A stretch of DNA of 46,774 nt, taken from contig DJOD01000062.1 of NCBI GenBank assembly GCA_002437115.1, positions 53,485 through 100,258 of the forward strand, in the 5' to 3' direction. The translations under genes were made by a program, and so were the position numbers. Under the pieces are notes generated by a model that made no database searches, had not been told where the DNA came from, and worked only from the letters and a program-made list of their open reading frames with translations. Each line of letters starts with the position of its first letter. Position 1 is the first letter of the stretch. Shown piece after piece: positions 25,613 to 34,806 of this stretch. The stretch comes from Prevotella sp. UBA6447 (lineage in GTDB: Bacteria > Bacteroidota > Bacteroidia > Bacteroidales > Bacteroidaceae).

Positions 25613-28600
25613 TTACTTCACACCCACGGGTTGGATGTGGAAGACAAAGGTCATGTCCTTATAGGGCAGACGGTGCTGCGGCAGAGGCCATGAGCCCCAG
25701 CTGTTCTCGCCGCCCAAGCCAAACTGGGCCAGGTCAAGGCAGAACTCGGTGTACTGGCTCTTGGGAACTGCTGGAGAGTGACGTTGGTCCTTGCTGTCGC
25801 CTTCGTCAAGGTCGCTGATGTTGTAGTGCAGGGCACTGGCATCGAAGAAACTCTCCTGGGCGGTCACACGGAAGCCAAGGCCCTTGGCTGTGGTTTGCTT
25901 CCACCAGCGGATGTCGCTCTTGGTGCCTGTCTCTTGTGGGCGGATGTAAGGATAGAACTGCTGGTCGGCGGTCTGCTGGTATATGCCAATGTTTTGGCTT
26001 GCCTTGCGGTCGACGTAGTTCTCGATGGGGCCGCGTCCGTAGAACTCGCTCCGGTCCATGTTATAATCGAGATCCATCACCATGCCGAAGCGCAGCAAGT
26101 CGCTGACCTTGGCGCCTGGTGTGGTCTTCAGTTGCTGGGATACGGTCATCGCTCCTTCGCCGTCGATGTCGTAGGTGAGGGTGAGTGTAGCTTGTACGTC
26201 GGGCATGTCATACACGGCCACCACACGTGCTCCGACCTTTCCGATCTTGTCTTCAGTCAGTGACGTGAGGTTCATGGTCGGATTGCGCCAAGCCTTGAAG
26301 CGGCCTTGCAAGCCTGCACCCATGTCATTGTCGGTCACGGCACGCCAGAAGTTGGGGCGCAGTGTGCCGCCATTGGCCAGCAGGCTCTTCCCTGCCACGG
26401 TGTACGACCTCATCAATCCCGTCTCCTTGCTGAAGACGATGGAGAACCGGTCTTTCACACCCACGCTGACAAAGTCGCTCTTCTTGTCGTTGGCAATCTT
26501 CAGCTTGGCCTTCTGTGCGGGAGCCAGCACGGCATTGGGCTTGGCCTCGCGGACAGCCAGCTGGCGGTAAGCCACCACCTGTCCCTGCTCCATCAGGGGC
26601 TCGGCGCTCTTCAGCTTGAACTCGATGTTGAGCATCAGCTCGCCTTCCGCCGGCACCTTGTATGGCAAAGAGAGCTCCACCTTTTGCTGCGGCTTGACGT
26701 TGAGTTGCTCAACCTTGCCGTTCTGCACGGCCTTGCCGTCCTTCATCAACGTCCAAACAAGCTCATAGTTGCTCAGGTCGCGGAAGAAATACTCATTGTA
26801 AACGGAAATCTTTCCCTGCGCAAGGTCAACGGCCTCCGCCCAGATGTTCTGGTGCACGTAGCCAATCTCGTAAGCGTGAGGGTTGAGCTGGCGGTCGGGG
26901 CCGATGATGCCGTTGCAGTTGAAGTTGTTGTCTGAAGCGTCTTTCTGGTTGTAGTCGCCGCCATAAGTGTAGTCGGGCGACATGTTGCCCGTGTTTGCCT
27001 CATACTTGGCAGAGATGGCCTCATAGTCGGCCACGGTGCGCGAAGCCTTGAAGTTGGGATGGCGATGAAGTGCTTGGTCCACGAAATCCCAGATGTATCC
27101 GCCTTGGTACTTTGGGTACTTGCGGATGAGGTTCCAATACTCGAGGAAGCCGCCGCTTGAGTTGCCCATGGTGTGGTTGTACTCACACTGGATGAGCGGG
27201 CGCTTCTCGTTTGCGTTCTTGGAATATTTTTCGCTGGCATCGTGGCTGTAATACATCGGGCAGTAGATTTCAGAGTCGTCGCCGTGGCCCCAGAGCCCGC
27301 GCTCATACTGCACAGGGCGGCTCTTGTCCTGGCTCTTGATCCAGTTGTAGGCGTCGACGAAGTTCTGGCTGTTGTCAGTCTCGTTGCCCAAGCTCCAGAC
27401 AATGACCGACGGGTGGTTGTACTGCATCTCCATGTTGTGCTGGTTGCGCTCCAAGATTTGCTTGGCGAAGTCCTTGGTCACCACAGGTGAGTTTTGGTTG
27501 TATCCGAATCCGTGGCTTTCCTGGTTGGCTTCGGCGGTCACATAGAGGCCATACTCGTCGCAGAGGTCATACCACACGGGATCGTCGGGATAGTGGCAGG
27601 TCCTCACGGCGTTGATGTTGAGCCGCTTCATGATCTTGATGTCTTGGATCATGCGCTCACGTGTGACGACGTATCCTCCGTCAGGGTCCATCTCATGGCG
27701 GTCAGCGCCCTTGATGAGCACGGGCTGCCCGTTGACAAGCATTTGGCTGTTCTTGATTTCCACCTTACGGAAGCCCACTTTTTGCGGTATGACCTCCACG
27801 ACATTGCCCTTGCGGTCTTTGACGATGGTGAGGAGCGTATATAGATAAGGTGTCTCGGCCGACCATTTCTTGACGTTGCGCAGGGTGAAGCGCGCCGCCC
27901 CGGTGGCCATGTTGTGGAAGCTGCCCGATGACTTGCCCACCACCTGACCATTGGCGTTGAGCAGTTGGAAGTCGATGATGGGGTCACCCTTCACGTTGAC
28001 GTTGATGAGCAGCTCACCGTCTTGGTAGTTGTTGAGCAGGTCGGGAGTCAGCTTGATGTTGCTGACCTGTATGGAAGAGTCCTTGGCGAAGAGGTAACAG
28101 TTTCTGGCCACGCCCGAGAGGCGCCAGAAGTCTTGGTCCTCATCCCATGACCCGTCGCACCAGCGGAAGGTCTGGAAGGCGATGAGGTTCTTTCCGGGTT
28201 TCACAAACTTGGTGATGTCGAACTCGGCAGCGGCCTTGCTGTCCTCAGCGTAGCCGGCAAAGTGCCCATTGACGAAGAGGTAGATGTTTGACGTGACGGA
28301 GCCAAAGTGAGCCACGACCTGCTTGCCATCCCATCCGGCAGGCACGTCGATGACGCGGCGATAGGTTCCCACGTGGTTGTCGGTGATGGGCACGGGCACC
28401 TTGTCGTTGGTTACCTTGTAGTCCTTCTTGAATCCCTTGAAGTAGTCCTGTCCGTTGAACATGTATCTCCATCCGAATCCCACGTTGACATACTCGGGGT
28501 CACCGTAACCGTTGACCTCCCAGATGCCTGGCACCTGCATGGTCTTCCATGCGGAGTCGTCGTAGTCGGCCTTGTAGAAGTCGGTAGGGCGCTGGTTGGC

Positions 28601-28870
28601 GTTTGTCACCCACTTGAACTTCCAGGTTCCTTCGAGCGAGAGGTAGTTGGCCGACTTGGTCATGTCACCGGCCAAGGCGTTCTGCTCGTTCTCGTAGGCA
28701 AAGAAGTTGGTCCGCAACGGATAGCGGTTCACCTCATTGACCTGCAAGTCGTGCCATTCGGTCCATGTGGGCATCGGCTCCACGGGGGCGGCCTTCTTGA
28801 CTCTGACTCGGGCCGCGCTCATGTTGAGTGCCATGGCAGCCATGGCTGTAATGAACAATGCTTTTCTCAT
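25613..28870 (-). CDS. Exported beta-galactosidase, GH2 (LacZ-like)
   Basis: A 1085-residue secreted enzyme that hydrolyses terminal beta-galactosides, probably from plant galactans or glycoconjugates. The signal peptide (MRKALFITAMAAMALNMSAA) is followed by a jelly-roll domain (YLSLEGTWKFKWV...), an immunoglobulin-like domain, the TIM barrel and the large C-terminal beta domain of LacZ (FWRAVTDNDMGAG, YGRGPIENYVDR). The acid/base Glu is in VIWSLGNETDNSQN near residue 496 and the nucleophile Glu in PLIQCEYNHTMGNS near 561. It follows the GH105 gene by 35 bp and is likely co-transcribed. Actual specificity could also be another beta-glycoside. Confidence 0.9.
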   Translation of the reverse strand: MRKALFITAMAAMALNMSAARVRVKKAAPVEPMPTWTEWHDLQVNEVNRYPLRTNFFAYENEQNALAGDMTKSANYLSLEGTWKFKWVTNANQRPTDFYKADYDDSAWKTMQVPGIWEVNGYGDPEYVNVGFGWRYMFNGQDYFKGFKKDYKVTNDKVPVPITDNHVGTYRRVIDVPAGWDGKQVVAHFGSVTSNIYLFVNGHFAGYAEDSKAAAEFDITKFVKPGKNLIAFQTFRWCDGSWDEDQDFWRLSGVARNCYLFAKDSSIQVSNIKLTPDLLNNYQDGELLINVNVKGDPIIDFQLLNANGQVVGKSSGSFHNMATGAARFTLRNVKKWSAETPYLYTLLTIVKDRKGNVVEVIPQKVGFRKVEIKNSQMLVNGQPVLIKGADRHEMDPDGGYVVTRERMIQDIKIMKRLNINAVRTCHYPDDPVWYDLCDEYGLYVTAEANQESHGFGYNQNSPVVTKDFAKQILERNQHNMEMQYNHPSVIVWSLGNETDNSQNFVDAYNWIKSQDKSRPVQYERGLWGHGDDSEIYCPMYYSHDASEKYSKNANEKRPLIQCEYNHTMGNSSGGFLEYWNLIRKYPKYQGGYIWDFVDQALHRHPNFKASRTVADYEAISAKYEANTGNMSPDYTYGGDYNQKDASDNNFNCNGIIGPDRQLNPHAYEIGYVHQNIWAEAVDLAQGKISVYNEYFFRDLSNYELVWTLMKDGKAVQNGKVEQLNVKPQQKVELSLPYKVPAEGELMLNIEFKLKSAEPLMEQGQVVAYRQLAVREAKPNAVLAPAQKAKLKIANDKKSDFVSVGVKDRFSIVFSKETGLMRSYTVAGKSLLANGGTLRPNFWRAVTDNDMGAGLQGRFKAWRNPTMNLTSLTEDKIGKVGARVVAVYDMPDVQATLTLTYDIDGEGAMTVSQQLKTTPGAKVSDLLRFGMVMDLDYNMDRSEFYGRGPIENYVDRKASQNIGIYQQTADQQFYPYIRPQETGTKSDIRWWKQTTAKGLGFRVTAQESFFDASALHYNISDLDEGDSKDQRHSPAVPKSQYTEFCLDLAQFGLGGENSWGSWPLPQHRLPYKDMTFVFHIQPVGVK

Positions 28871-28882
28871 GTGTTATTGATT

Positions 28883-28920
28883 AATGTTATTTCTTTTTGT
28901 CAATGTTATTTCTTTTTGTC
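28883..28920. repeat. Perfect 19-bp tandem duplication at GH105 3' end
   Basis: Two identical 19-bp copies (28883-28901 and 28902-28920) abut each other. The right copy contains the last codons and the stop of the GH105 gene; the left copy forms part of the leader of the GH2 gene. It looks like a recent slippage event and lengthens the intercistronic gap. Confidence 0.85.
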
Positions 28921-30051
28921 TAAGTAGCGGTGGTATTCGCAGGCGGCGAGCAGGAAAGCCCCGACGCCAAAGTTGGCCTGCGAGTTCTTGTCGATGACCT
29001 GTCCGGGTATGGCTTTCTCTCCGATGGGCTGCACATACCCCACCTTCCCGTCTGACTGTAGTGCCGTCTTGGTGAGGTATTCCCATGCGCGGTCGATGGT
29101 CTTGCGGTACTGCTTGGCATCGAGCAGGCCGTTGTTGACACCCCACAGGTAGCCGTAAGTGAAGAAGGCGGTGCCGCTGGTCTCAGGGCCGGGAGCCTGT
29201 TCGGGATCCATCATGGAGCGTGTCCAATAGCCCTGCTTCTGCTGCAGCTTCTGCACGGCAGCTGCCAGTCGCTGGTATTTCTTCACGAAGAAGTCGCGGT
29301 GGGCATAGCTTGCGGGCATGTCCTGCAACACCTTGGCCAGGCCGGCGAGCACCCATCCGTCGCCCCGCGCCCAGAAGTCTTTCTTGCCCGAGGCAGTCTT
29401 GTGCTTGGGGTAGACATACTTGCCGTCGCGGAAGTAGAGTCCCGTCTCCTCGTCGAGCATGATGCTGTCCGAATAGAGCAGGTTCTCATAGAGCTTGTCG
29501 AGATACCGGCTGTCGCCTGTGAGCTTGTACATCTTGGTCATGACGGGCATCACCATATAGAGGGCGTCGGCCCACCACCAATAGTCGTGCGCTTTCGAGT
29601 ATGCCTCGTAGCCCATCACTTCCTTGGCGCGCTGCACCATGCGCTCATTGCGTGCCGAGGCACCCTTGGCGTTTGCAATCCAATAGAGGTCGACGTAAGT
29701 CTGGAAGCAAATCTGCCAGTCGCCGAAGAGCACATACTGTTGCCCCTCTCCGTAATGGCGATACTTCCACTTGGCAGGGTCGGTCTCCGTGGCGCCCATC
29801 CAGCGGTTGTGCTCCGCCCAGCGCGTGCTGTAGTCGAGCCATTCGGCTTTTCCCAGCAGCTTGTAGGCTTCCATGTTGCCCGTGTGATAGGCGGCGTTGT
29901 CCCAAAAAGACCTCACCTCAGCCTTGTTGTGCTGTTGCCAATAGTCGTTGACTTTGGCAATCGTCGCGTCCACTTGTTCCTGCGTCCAGCCTTTGGCCTG
30001 CGCGCCGATGGCTGCGAGAACCACAAGGGCTGTCAGAATGATTTTCCTCAT
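28906..30051 (-). CDS. Exported GH105 unsaturated uronyl hydrolase
   Basis: GH105 enzymes remove unsaturated galacturonic or glucuronic residues from oligosaccharides left by pectin-type lyases. The 381-residue protein has a signal peptide (MRKIILTALVVLAAIGAQA) and the (alpha/alpha)6 barrel. Family marks are HDYWWWADALYMVMPVM near residue 152, KKDFWARGDGWVLAGLAKVL near 222 and ETSGTAFFTYGYLWGVN near 288. It is the first gene of a pair with the GH2 beta-galactosidase, which suggests action on a galactose- and uronate-containing polymer such as rhamnogalacturonan. A -7 box at 30224-30231 would give a leader of about 165 nt. Confidence 0.9.
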   Translation of the reverse strand: MRKIILTALVVLAAIGAQAKGWTQEQVDATIAKVNDYWQQHNKAEVRSFWDNAAYHTGNMEAYKLLGKAEWLDYSTRWAEHNRWMGATETDPAKWKYRHYGEGQQYVLFGDWQICFQTYVDLYWIANAKGASARNERMVQRAKEVMGYEAYSKAHDYWWWADALYMVMPVMTKMYKLTGDSRYLDKLYENLLYSDSIMLDEETGLYFRDGKYVYPKHKTASGKKDFWARGDGWVLAGLAKVLQDMPASYAHRDFFVKKYQRLAAAVQKLQQKQGYWTRSMMDPEQAPGPETSGTAFFTYGYLWGVNNGLLDAKQYRKTIDRAWEYLTKTALQSDGKVGYVQPIGEKAIPGQVIDKNSQANFGVGAFLLAACEYHRYLDKKK

Positions 30052-30333
30052 ATTCTTGTTTGGTTTTCAGTAATGATTATTTACCACTTTTCTTTCGTTT
30101 TGATGTCGCCTGCCCTTGGCGCGGGCCACCTTCTTGTGCGTTATTTCAGGGTTTAAGACAGGGTTGTGGATAACGGGCACCATGGGAACGTGCCACAAAT
30201 CGCCGAGTGCAGCCAATCTTTTGCAAAGATACAACAAAGAAATGAGACTTCCCCCCTTTGTGGTGTCTAAAAAAACGCCTTTGAGGACTAATTATGCTGT
30301 TTTGCGGATGTTCCATAACATCACGCGTGTTTT
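30052..30333. other. Gap between GH105 and GT32 genes
   Basis: This 282-bp stretch carries the presumed GH105 promoter and its long leader. It also holds one perfect match to the E. coli DnaA box (TGTGGATAA at 30165-30173), probably chance. No gene or clear hairpin was seen. Confidence 0.5.
30224..30231 (-). promoter_or_regulatory. -7 box of GH105-GH2 unit
   Basis: The minus strand reads TATCTTTG, a TAnnTTTG match. It lies about 170 nt before the GH105 start, leaving room for leader-level control. No good -33 box was seen. Confidence 0.45.
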
Positions 30334-31041
30334 TTACCGTTTGAAAAGGGCGTACTTGATTACATGAACAAAATGATTTATCTTCAAGTCTATTTGGCGA
30401 CTCAATTTTCGCTTTCTCCAACTTCCATAGATACGATGCTCTGCAAAAGTCTTGTCTGTGTGAGGATATTTTTTGCGTGGCAACAGATAAGCTGTTGGAT
30501 AGACGTGCAGCTTTTCTAACAACTGCGTGTTCCGATTGTTCATGTCGAAATTGCAAACCATCGCAACTCTTTCCATAATAATTGGCGAAATGGTCTTGTT
30601 AAGGCTTCCGTCCTCATTTCTGAAATGATGAGTTTGATAATATTCCCAAACTCGCTTGCAATAGTCGTCACCGGGAGACGCCATGAAAAAGGCGGCCTGC
30701 AACCCCGTCTTGGTCTCACCCTCCTCGGTCATAAAGGTCGTGAACACCCCATCTTTCATAAACTCATCAAAGCGCTTGTACAAATAGATGTCGCTATCCA
30801 TGTAAATGCCGCCATATTTGAATACTGCATAAAACCTCACCGCATCCGCGGCAAATGCCCACTGGCGAGACTCCAATGCCTCGTCAATATAACTACATCC
30901 TATGGCCTTAGCCTCCTTGTATCCCCATACTTTCACTTCATAATCAGGGATAACACGCTTCCAAGAATCTAAACATACCTTTATCTCCACAGGATAAGGG
31001 TCAGTGCTAAACCAACAGAGATGAATCAGCTTCGGTATCAT
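30334..31041 (-). CDS. GT32-type glycosyltransferase (OCH1-like)
   Basis: A 235-residue cytoplasmic glycosyltransferase with the sugar-binding DXD region of the OCH1/GT32 group: KYGGIYMDSDIYLYKRF with Asp82 and Asp84. It starts IPKLIHLCWFSTDPYP, the usual family opening. Such enzymes add hexoses to capsule or lipopolysaccharide chains. The Met at 31041 was chosen for this match; 17 codons upstream are open but atypical. The gene stands alone, with no partner on its strand, and is visibly richer in A+T than the genes on both sides, which suggests separate acquisition. Donor and acceptor sugars are unknown. Confidence 0.82.
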   Translation of the reverse strand: MIPKLIHLCWFSTDPYPVEIKVCLDSWKRVIPDYEVKVWGYKEAKAIGCSYIDEALESRQWAFAADAVRFYAVFKYGGIYMDSDIYLYKRFDEFMKDGVFTTFMTEEGETKTGLQAAFFMASPGDDYCKRVWEYYQTHHFRNEDGSLNKTISPIIMERVAMVCNFDMNNRNTQLLEKLHVYPTAYLLPRKKYPHTDKTFAEHRIYGSWRKRKLSRQIDLKINHFVHVIKYALFKR

Positions 31042-31429
31042 TGTTTTTTTGTATTTAGTTAAACCTACACATTCGACGATATATTGACTCAAGTTTCGGA
31101 TTTATTCCCAACGGGCTGAATCAGAAACTCCGATATATATAGAGAAGTCTCTCTGCTTCCCCTCAATCTCTTGCCATGTCTTTCCATCTTGTTTCTTTGT
31201 CTACAAAGATATAAACAATCTTTGACAATCAAGAAATATGATGGAAAAACTTTCTAAAAAGGAAAACACTTGAGAACTCCTAAAAATTGCAACAAAAGCG
31301 CTCGCGAGAATTGCGTTTTAGGAAGCAGACGTGCCTTTTGCCACAAATACGCCAAATTTTGGTTTAATTTGCAATATGTTGTGAGTCAACGAGTTGTAAT
31401 GACAATGGTTTTCGCGGCACCTAAAAACA

Positions 31430-31475
31430 GCCTCTTGGGTTCACGATAGCTATCTTATTGAGCGTGGAAAGAGGC
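31430..31475. repeat. Inverted repeat GCCTCTT/AAGAGGC with inner palindrome
   Basis: GCCTCTT (31430-31436) and AAGAGGC (31469-31475) can pair, enclosing GATAGCTATC. T-rich runs follow on both strands (TTTATTG on plus, TGTTTTTAG on minus), so it may act as a weak bidirectional terminator. A second GCCTCTT at 31627 competes for the same partner. Confidence 0.45.
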
Positions 31476-31771
31476 TTTATTGAAGGTGGATTTGGGCAAG
31501 ATGGAGAGAAGATATGGTGCTTATCTCCAGGAAAAACACCACTGAGGTCATCTTTGCAAGGATTTTTCCACCCGGCGATCTGTCGAAAACTACCATTTGG
31601 CGCGCTAAACCGCGCAGGTTAGAGGAGCCTCTTTTTTCAGAATATTCACGACAAGTGATGCCCGAATGATAGCTTTCGCAAGTCTTCGTTGAGGTCGTGT
31701 GTGGCAAGGTGGCGACACGGGGCGGTGGCAGGCGGAGCGAAAGAAAAAGTCTGTTTTTTGTCGAAGCAGGA

Positions 31772-31802
31772 TTGTAATATCATGATTTTTGTCTATATTT
31801 GC
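31772..31802 (+). promoter_or_regulatory. Promoter of the EptA-like unit
   Basis: ATTG (31772-31775), 19 nt, then TATATTTG (31795-31802) fits the Bacteroidota promoter with one mismatch. Transcription would begin near 31808, which rules out the in-frame ATG at 31789 and supports the start at 31837. Confidence 0.65.
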
Positions 31803-31836
31803 AAAAAATATTGCACTTGCAAACAAGAAACAACGG

Positions 31837-33714
31837 ATGAAGACCATAAGACTTATAGCCTGTGGGCTGACAAGGCCCCTGGCGGCAAACGGCACGTTCT
31901 TCGTGATGATGTACGCGCTGGGAGTGCTCTGTGCAGTGCTGACCCTGCCTCATTGGCGCGGTGCCCACCTCTACGACAACCTGTTTGCAGAGCTTTTCCT
32001 CGACACTTACGTGGCTTGCGTGGTGCTGACGCTCTTGCCACGCAAGGCGCGCGTGTGGGTGCGGCGGTTGCTCTACGTGGTGCTTTATGCCGTGGCCGTG
32101 GTTGATGTCTACTGCTTTTGGAAGTTCAGTTCCACGCTGACCCCCACCATGTTGCTGCTGGTGGCCGAGACCGACGCGCGCGAGGCCAGCGAGTTTCTTC
32201 ACTCCTACCTCTCGCCCGACGTGGTGTTCTCGCCCGTGGGATGGCTGTTGCTGCTCATGGGGGTGCATGCCGTTTGGGCGGTGCGCCACCTTGTGTGGCG
32301 CAGGGCGTGTGGCGCGCGCCAAACACGTTTGCAAGCCTGGGAACGGAACCAGGCGGCCCGCTTGGGCAGCAGGCCGGCCCGTGCCGTGGCCGCCGGTGCC
32401 GTGGCCGTGATGCTCGTCGTGAGTGCTTGCGCCAGTTTCCGCAACAAGGTGGGCATGACCCAGCTCATGACAGCCCAAACCATTGGCACCGTGGAGCATC
32501 TGCTCACGCAGAAAGACTGCGGCAACATGTACCTGCCCATCTATCGCCTCGTGTTCAGTTGGAACAGCAACCGGCTGGCCGACAAACAGGTGGGACAATG
32601 CATTGAGGCGGCCAAGCGCGTCACGGTCGACTCCTGCTCGTTCCGCTCGCCCACCATCGTGCTCATCATCGGCGAGAGCTACGGCAAGCAGCACTCACAG
32701 CAATACGGCTACTTCCTAAAGACCACGCCCCGCCAGGTAAAGCGTGAGGAGAGCGGCCTGCTGACACGTTTCACCGATGTGGTGACCTGCTGGAACCTGA
32801 CAAGCTTCGTTTTCAAGAACATCCTGTCGATGCACGTCGTGGGCGAGAAGGGGGAATGGTGCGACTATCCGCTCTTCCCCGAACTGTTCCGCAAGGCCGG
32901 CTACCGCGTGACATTCCTCACCAACCAGTTTCTGCCCAAGGCCAGGGAGGCTGTCTACGACTTCTCGGGCGGCTTTTTTCTCAATGACCCCACGCTCAGC
33001 GCTGCCCAGTTTGACCTGCGCAACCAGAAGACTCATCGCTTCGACGAGGGTCTGCTGGCCGACTACGACCAGCTGGTGAGCGACGGCAAGATCAAGCTCA
33101 AGGGCGAATCGGCCCACAACCTCATCATCTTCCACCTCATAGGCCAGCATGTCAACTACCGCACACGCTGTCCCGACGACCAGCGCGTGTTTGGCCCAGA
33201 GGCTTACCGTGGCCGCCGTCCTGAGCTCAGCGTGAAGCAAAGGCGCATCATGGCCGATTACGACAATGCCGTGCGCTACAACGACTCCATTGTCGATGCC
33301 GTCATCTCGCGCTTTGAGAGCAAGGACGCCATCGTGATTTACATGCCCGACCATGGGGAGGAATGTTATGAGCCAGGCAGAAACTTCATCTGCCGCAACC
33401 ACAGCGCAAAGGTTGACTGGCCCCTGGCTCACTACGAGTTTGAGGTGCCGTTCTGGATTTACTGTTCCCACCGCTATGCCGTGAGCCACCCCAAGGTGTT
33501 CAAGGCCATCAAGGATGCCAAGGACAAGCGGTTCATGACCGACGCGCTGCCCCATATGCTGGTGTGGCTGGCTGGCATCGGCACAAAGTACTATCATGAC
33601 AAGTACAACCTCCTGTCGCCCGACTACGACGCCATGAGACCCCGCATATTGAAGAACAGTGCCGACTACGACACCCTTCGCGACCATGCGCTTAACAACA
33701 AGAAACATGAATGA
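31837..33714 (+). CDS. EptA-like phosphoethanolamine transferase (sulfatase fold)
   Basis: A 625-residue inner-membrane enzyme with about five N-terminal membrane segments and a periplasmic alkaline-phosphatase-fold domain. It should move phosphoethanolamine (or another phospho-alcohol) from a phospholipid to lipid A or core sugar. The metal site begins with VLIIGESYGKQHSQQYGY near residue 275; the likely Thr nucleophile is in VVTCWNLTSF, and YMPDHGEECYEPG supplies further metal ligands. It is the first gene of a rightward unit with two O-acyltransferases, overlapping the next by 8 bp. Modification of lipid A would lower negative charge and affect cationic peptide resistance; that is inference from the family. 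Confidence 0.85.
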   Translation: MKTIRLIACGLTRPLAANGTFFVMMYALGVLCAVLTLPHWRGAHLYDNLFAELFLDTYVACVVLTLLPRKARVWVRRLLYVVLYAVAVVDVYCFWKFSSTLTPTMLLLVAETDAREASEFLHSYLSPDVVFSPVGWLLLLMGVHAVWAVRHLVWRRACGARQTRLQAWERNQAARLGSRPARAVAAGAVAVMLVVSACASFRNKVGMTQLMTAQTIGTVEHLLTQKDCGNMYLPIYRLVFSWNSNRLADKQVGQCIEAAKRVTVDSCSFRSPTIVLIIGESYGKQHSQQYGYFLKTTPRQVKREESGLLTRFTDVVTCWNLTSFVFKNILSMHVVGEKGEWCDYPLFPELFRKAGYRVTFLTNQFLPKAREAVYDFSGGFFLNDPTLSAAQFDLRNQKTHRFDEGLLADYDQLVSDGKIKLKGESAHNLIIFHLIGQHVNYRTRCPDDQRVFGPEAYRGRRPELSVKQRRIMADYDNAVRYNDSIVDAVISRFESKDAIVIYMPDHGEECYEPGRNFICRNHSAKVDWPLAHYEFEVPFWIYCSHRYAVSHPKVFKAIKDAKDKRFMTDALPHMLVWLAGIGTKYYHDKYNLLSPDYDAMRPRILKNSADYDTLRDHALNNKKHE

Positions 33715-34783
33715 CGGATTGCTCACACGCGCCGAGTGTGCGGCCTTGCGCGGCCTGGCCATCATCGGCATCTTCCTGCACAACTATTGCCACTGGCTGG
33801 GACCGGTGGTGAAAGAAAACGAGTACACCTACTCGCAGCACAACGTCGACTGGCTCGCGGCGGTCATGGAGAGCCCCGACAGCCTGCTCGGTGCGCATCT
33901 GCTGTCGTTCTTCGGCCATTATGGCGTACCCGTGTTCCTCTTTCTCAGTGCCTATGGGCTGGAGCTGAAGTATGGCCGCAGCATGTATGTCGCGCCCTGG
34001 AGGTTTGTGAAATACCACTGGAAGAAGCTGTTCAGCATGATGATAGTGGGTTTCGTGAGCTTCACCATTGTCGATGCCATCACCCCTGGTCGCTGGCACT
34101 ACACTCTCACGCAGGTAGTGGCCCAACTGGCCATGATCAACAACCTGCTGCCCGATCCCGACCACAATATTTGGCCAGGCCCTTTCTGGTTCTTCGGCCT
34201 CATGCTGCAGCTCTATGTCGTCTACCGCCTGTTGCTCTACAAGCGCCACTGGGGCTGGACCGTGGGCGCCATGGTGGTGTGTCTTGGCGCGCAGCTGGCC
34301 TTTCCGCCTGAGAGCGAGGCGCTCAACTGGTATCGGTACAACTTCATGGGTGGTATGCTGCCCTTCGGCCTCGGCTTGCTCTTCGCACGCTATGGCAACC
34401 GCGTCATCCTGATGAACCTCAACACATTGTGCCTCCTGATGTCGGTGGTGGTCTGTGGCTTCCTCATCCTGTGGATGAGCGGCAACTTCGTCCTCTGGGC
34501 TGTGGTGCCACTGGTGGTTTGCGCCTTCTGCGTCTACCTGGTGAAGCTCCTCCAACAGTGGACCAACACACCTGTCGGCGCCTGGCTCACGGACGCGCTG
34601 GTGTGGATGGGCGACATCTCGGCTGCCCTGTTTGTCATCCACCCCGTGCTGCGCAAGGTGTTCATACCCATCTCGCGCCACGGAGATGTCTACACCGGCC
34701 TTTTGCTCTATGCCATCGCGGCCATCGGAGCGGCATGGCTCATCCGGCTGGTCATGACGAAGATACCCAAACCGCAGATGTAA
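33707..34783 (+). CDS. Membrane O-acyltransferase (acyltransferase 3 family)
   Basis: A 358-residue integral membrane protein with about ten hydrophobic segments. The opening LLTRAECAALRGLAIIGIFLHNYCHW contains the Arg and His of the acyltransferase 3 family (R-X10-H type), followed by FGHYGVPVFLFLSAYGLELKYG. These enzymes usually transfer acetyl groups to surface sugars. The start overlaps the end of the EptA-like gene by 8 bp, arguing for translational coupling. A second, distinct acyltransferase follows after 23 bp. Confidence 0.88.
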   Translation: MNDGLLTRAECAALRGLAIIGIFLHNYCHWLGPVVKENEYTYSQHNVDWLAAVMESPDSLLGAHLLSFFGHYGVPVFLFLSAYGLELKYGRSMYVAPWRFVKYHWKKLFSMMIVGFVSFTIVDAITPGRWHYTLTQVVAQLAMINNLLPDPDHNIWPGPFWFFGLMLQLYVVYRLLLYKRHWGWTVGAMVVCLGAQLAFPPESEALNWYRYNFMGGMLPFGLGLLFARYGNRVILMNLNTLCLLMSVVVCGFLILWMSGNFVLWAVVPLVVCAFCVYLVKLLQQWTNTPVGAWLTDALVWMGDISAALFVIHPVLRKVFIPISRHGDVYTGLLLYAIAAIGAAWLIRLVMTKIPKPQM

Positions 34784-34806
34784 CCTCGAACCTTTGTAGA
34801 AGCCCC

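Larger units (their letters stand above)
31042..31836. other. Long AT-rich intergenic region without a convincing gene
   Basis: Nearly 0.8 kb between the leftward GT32 gene and the rightward EptA-like gene. No open frame here has a known family or a good start. It contains a three-part complementary set (GCCTCTT at 31430-31436, AAGAGGC at 31469-31475, GCCTCTT at 31627-31633 followed by TTTT), the palindrome GATAGCTATC at 31445-31454, and the EptA-like promoter at its right end. It may hold a small RNA or be decayed sequence linked to the GT32 gene. Confidence 0.5.

Noticed and set aside
30165..30173. Perfect DnaA box (TGTGGATAA)
   Set aside because: A single 9-mer match is expected by chance in this length; no cluster of boxes, dnaA or other origin features are near.
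30334..31041. Insertion element carrying the GT32 gene
   Set aside because: No transposase, terminal inverted repeats or target duplication could be found around it.
31477..31895. Two small minus-strand open frames in the gap before the EptA-like gene
   Set aside because: No recognisable family, no promoter or ribosome site, and one overlaps the promoter and start of the EptA-like gene.
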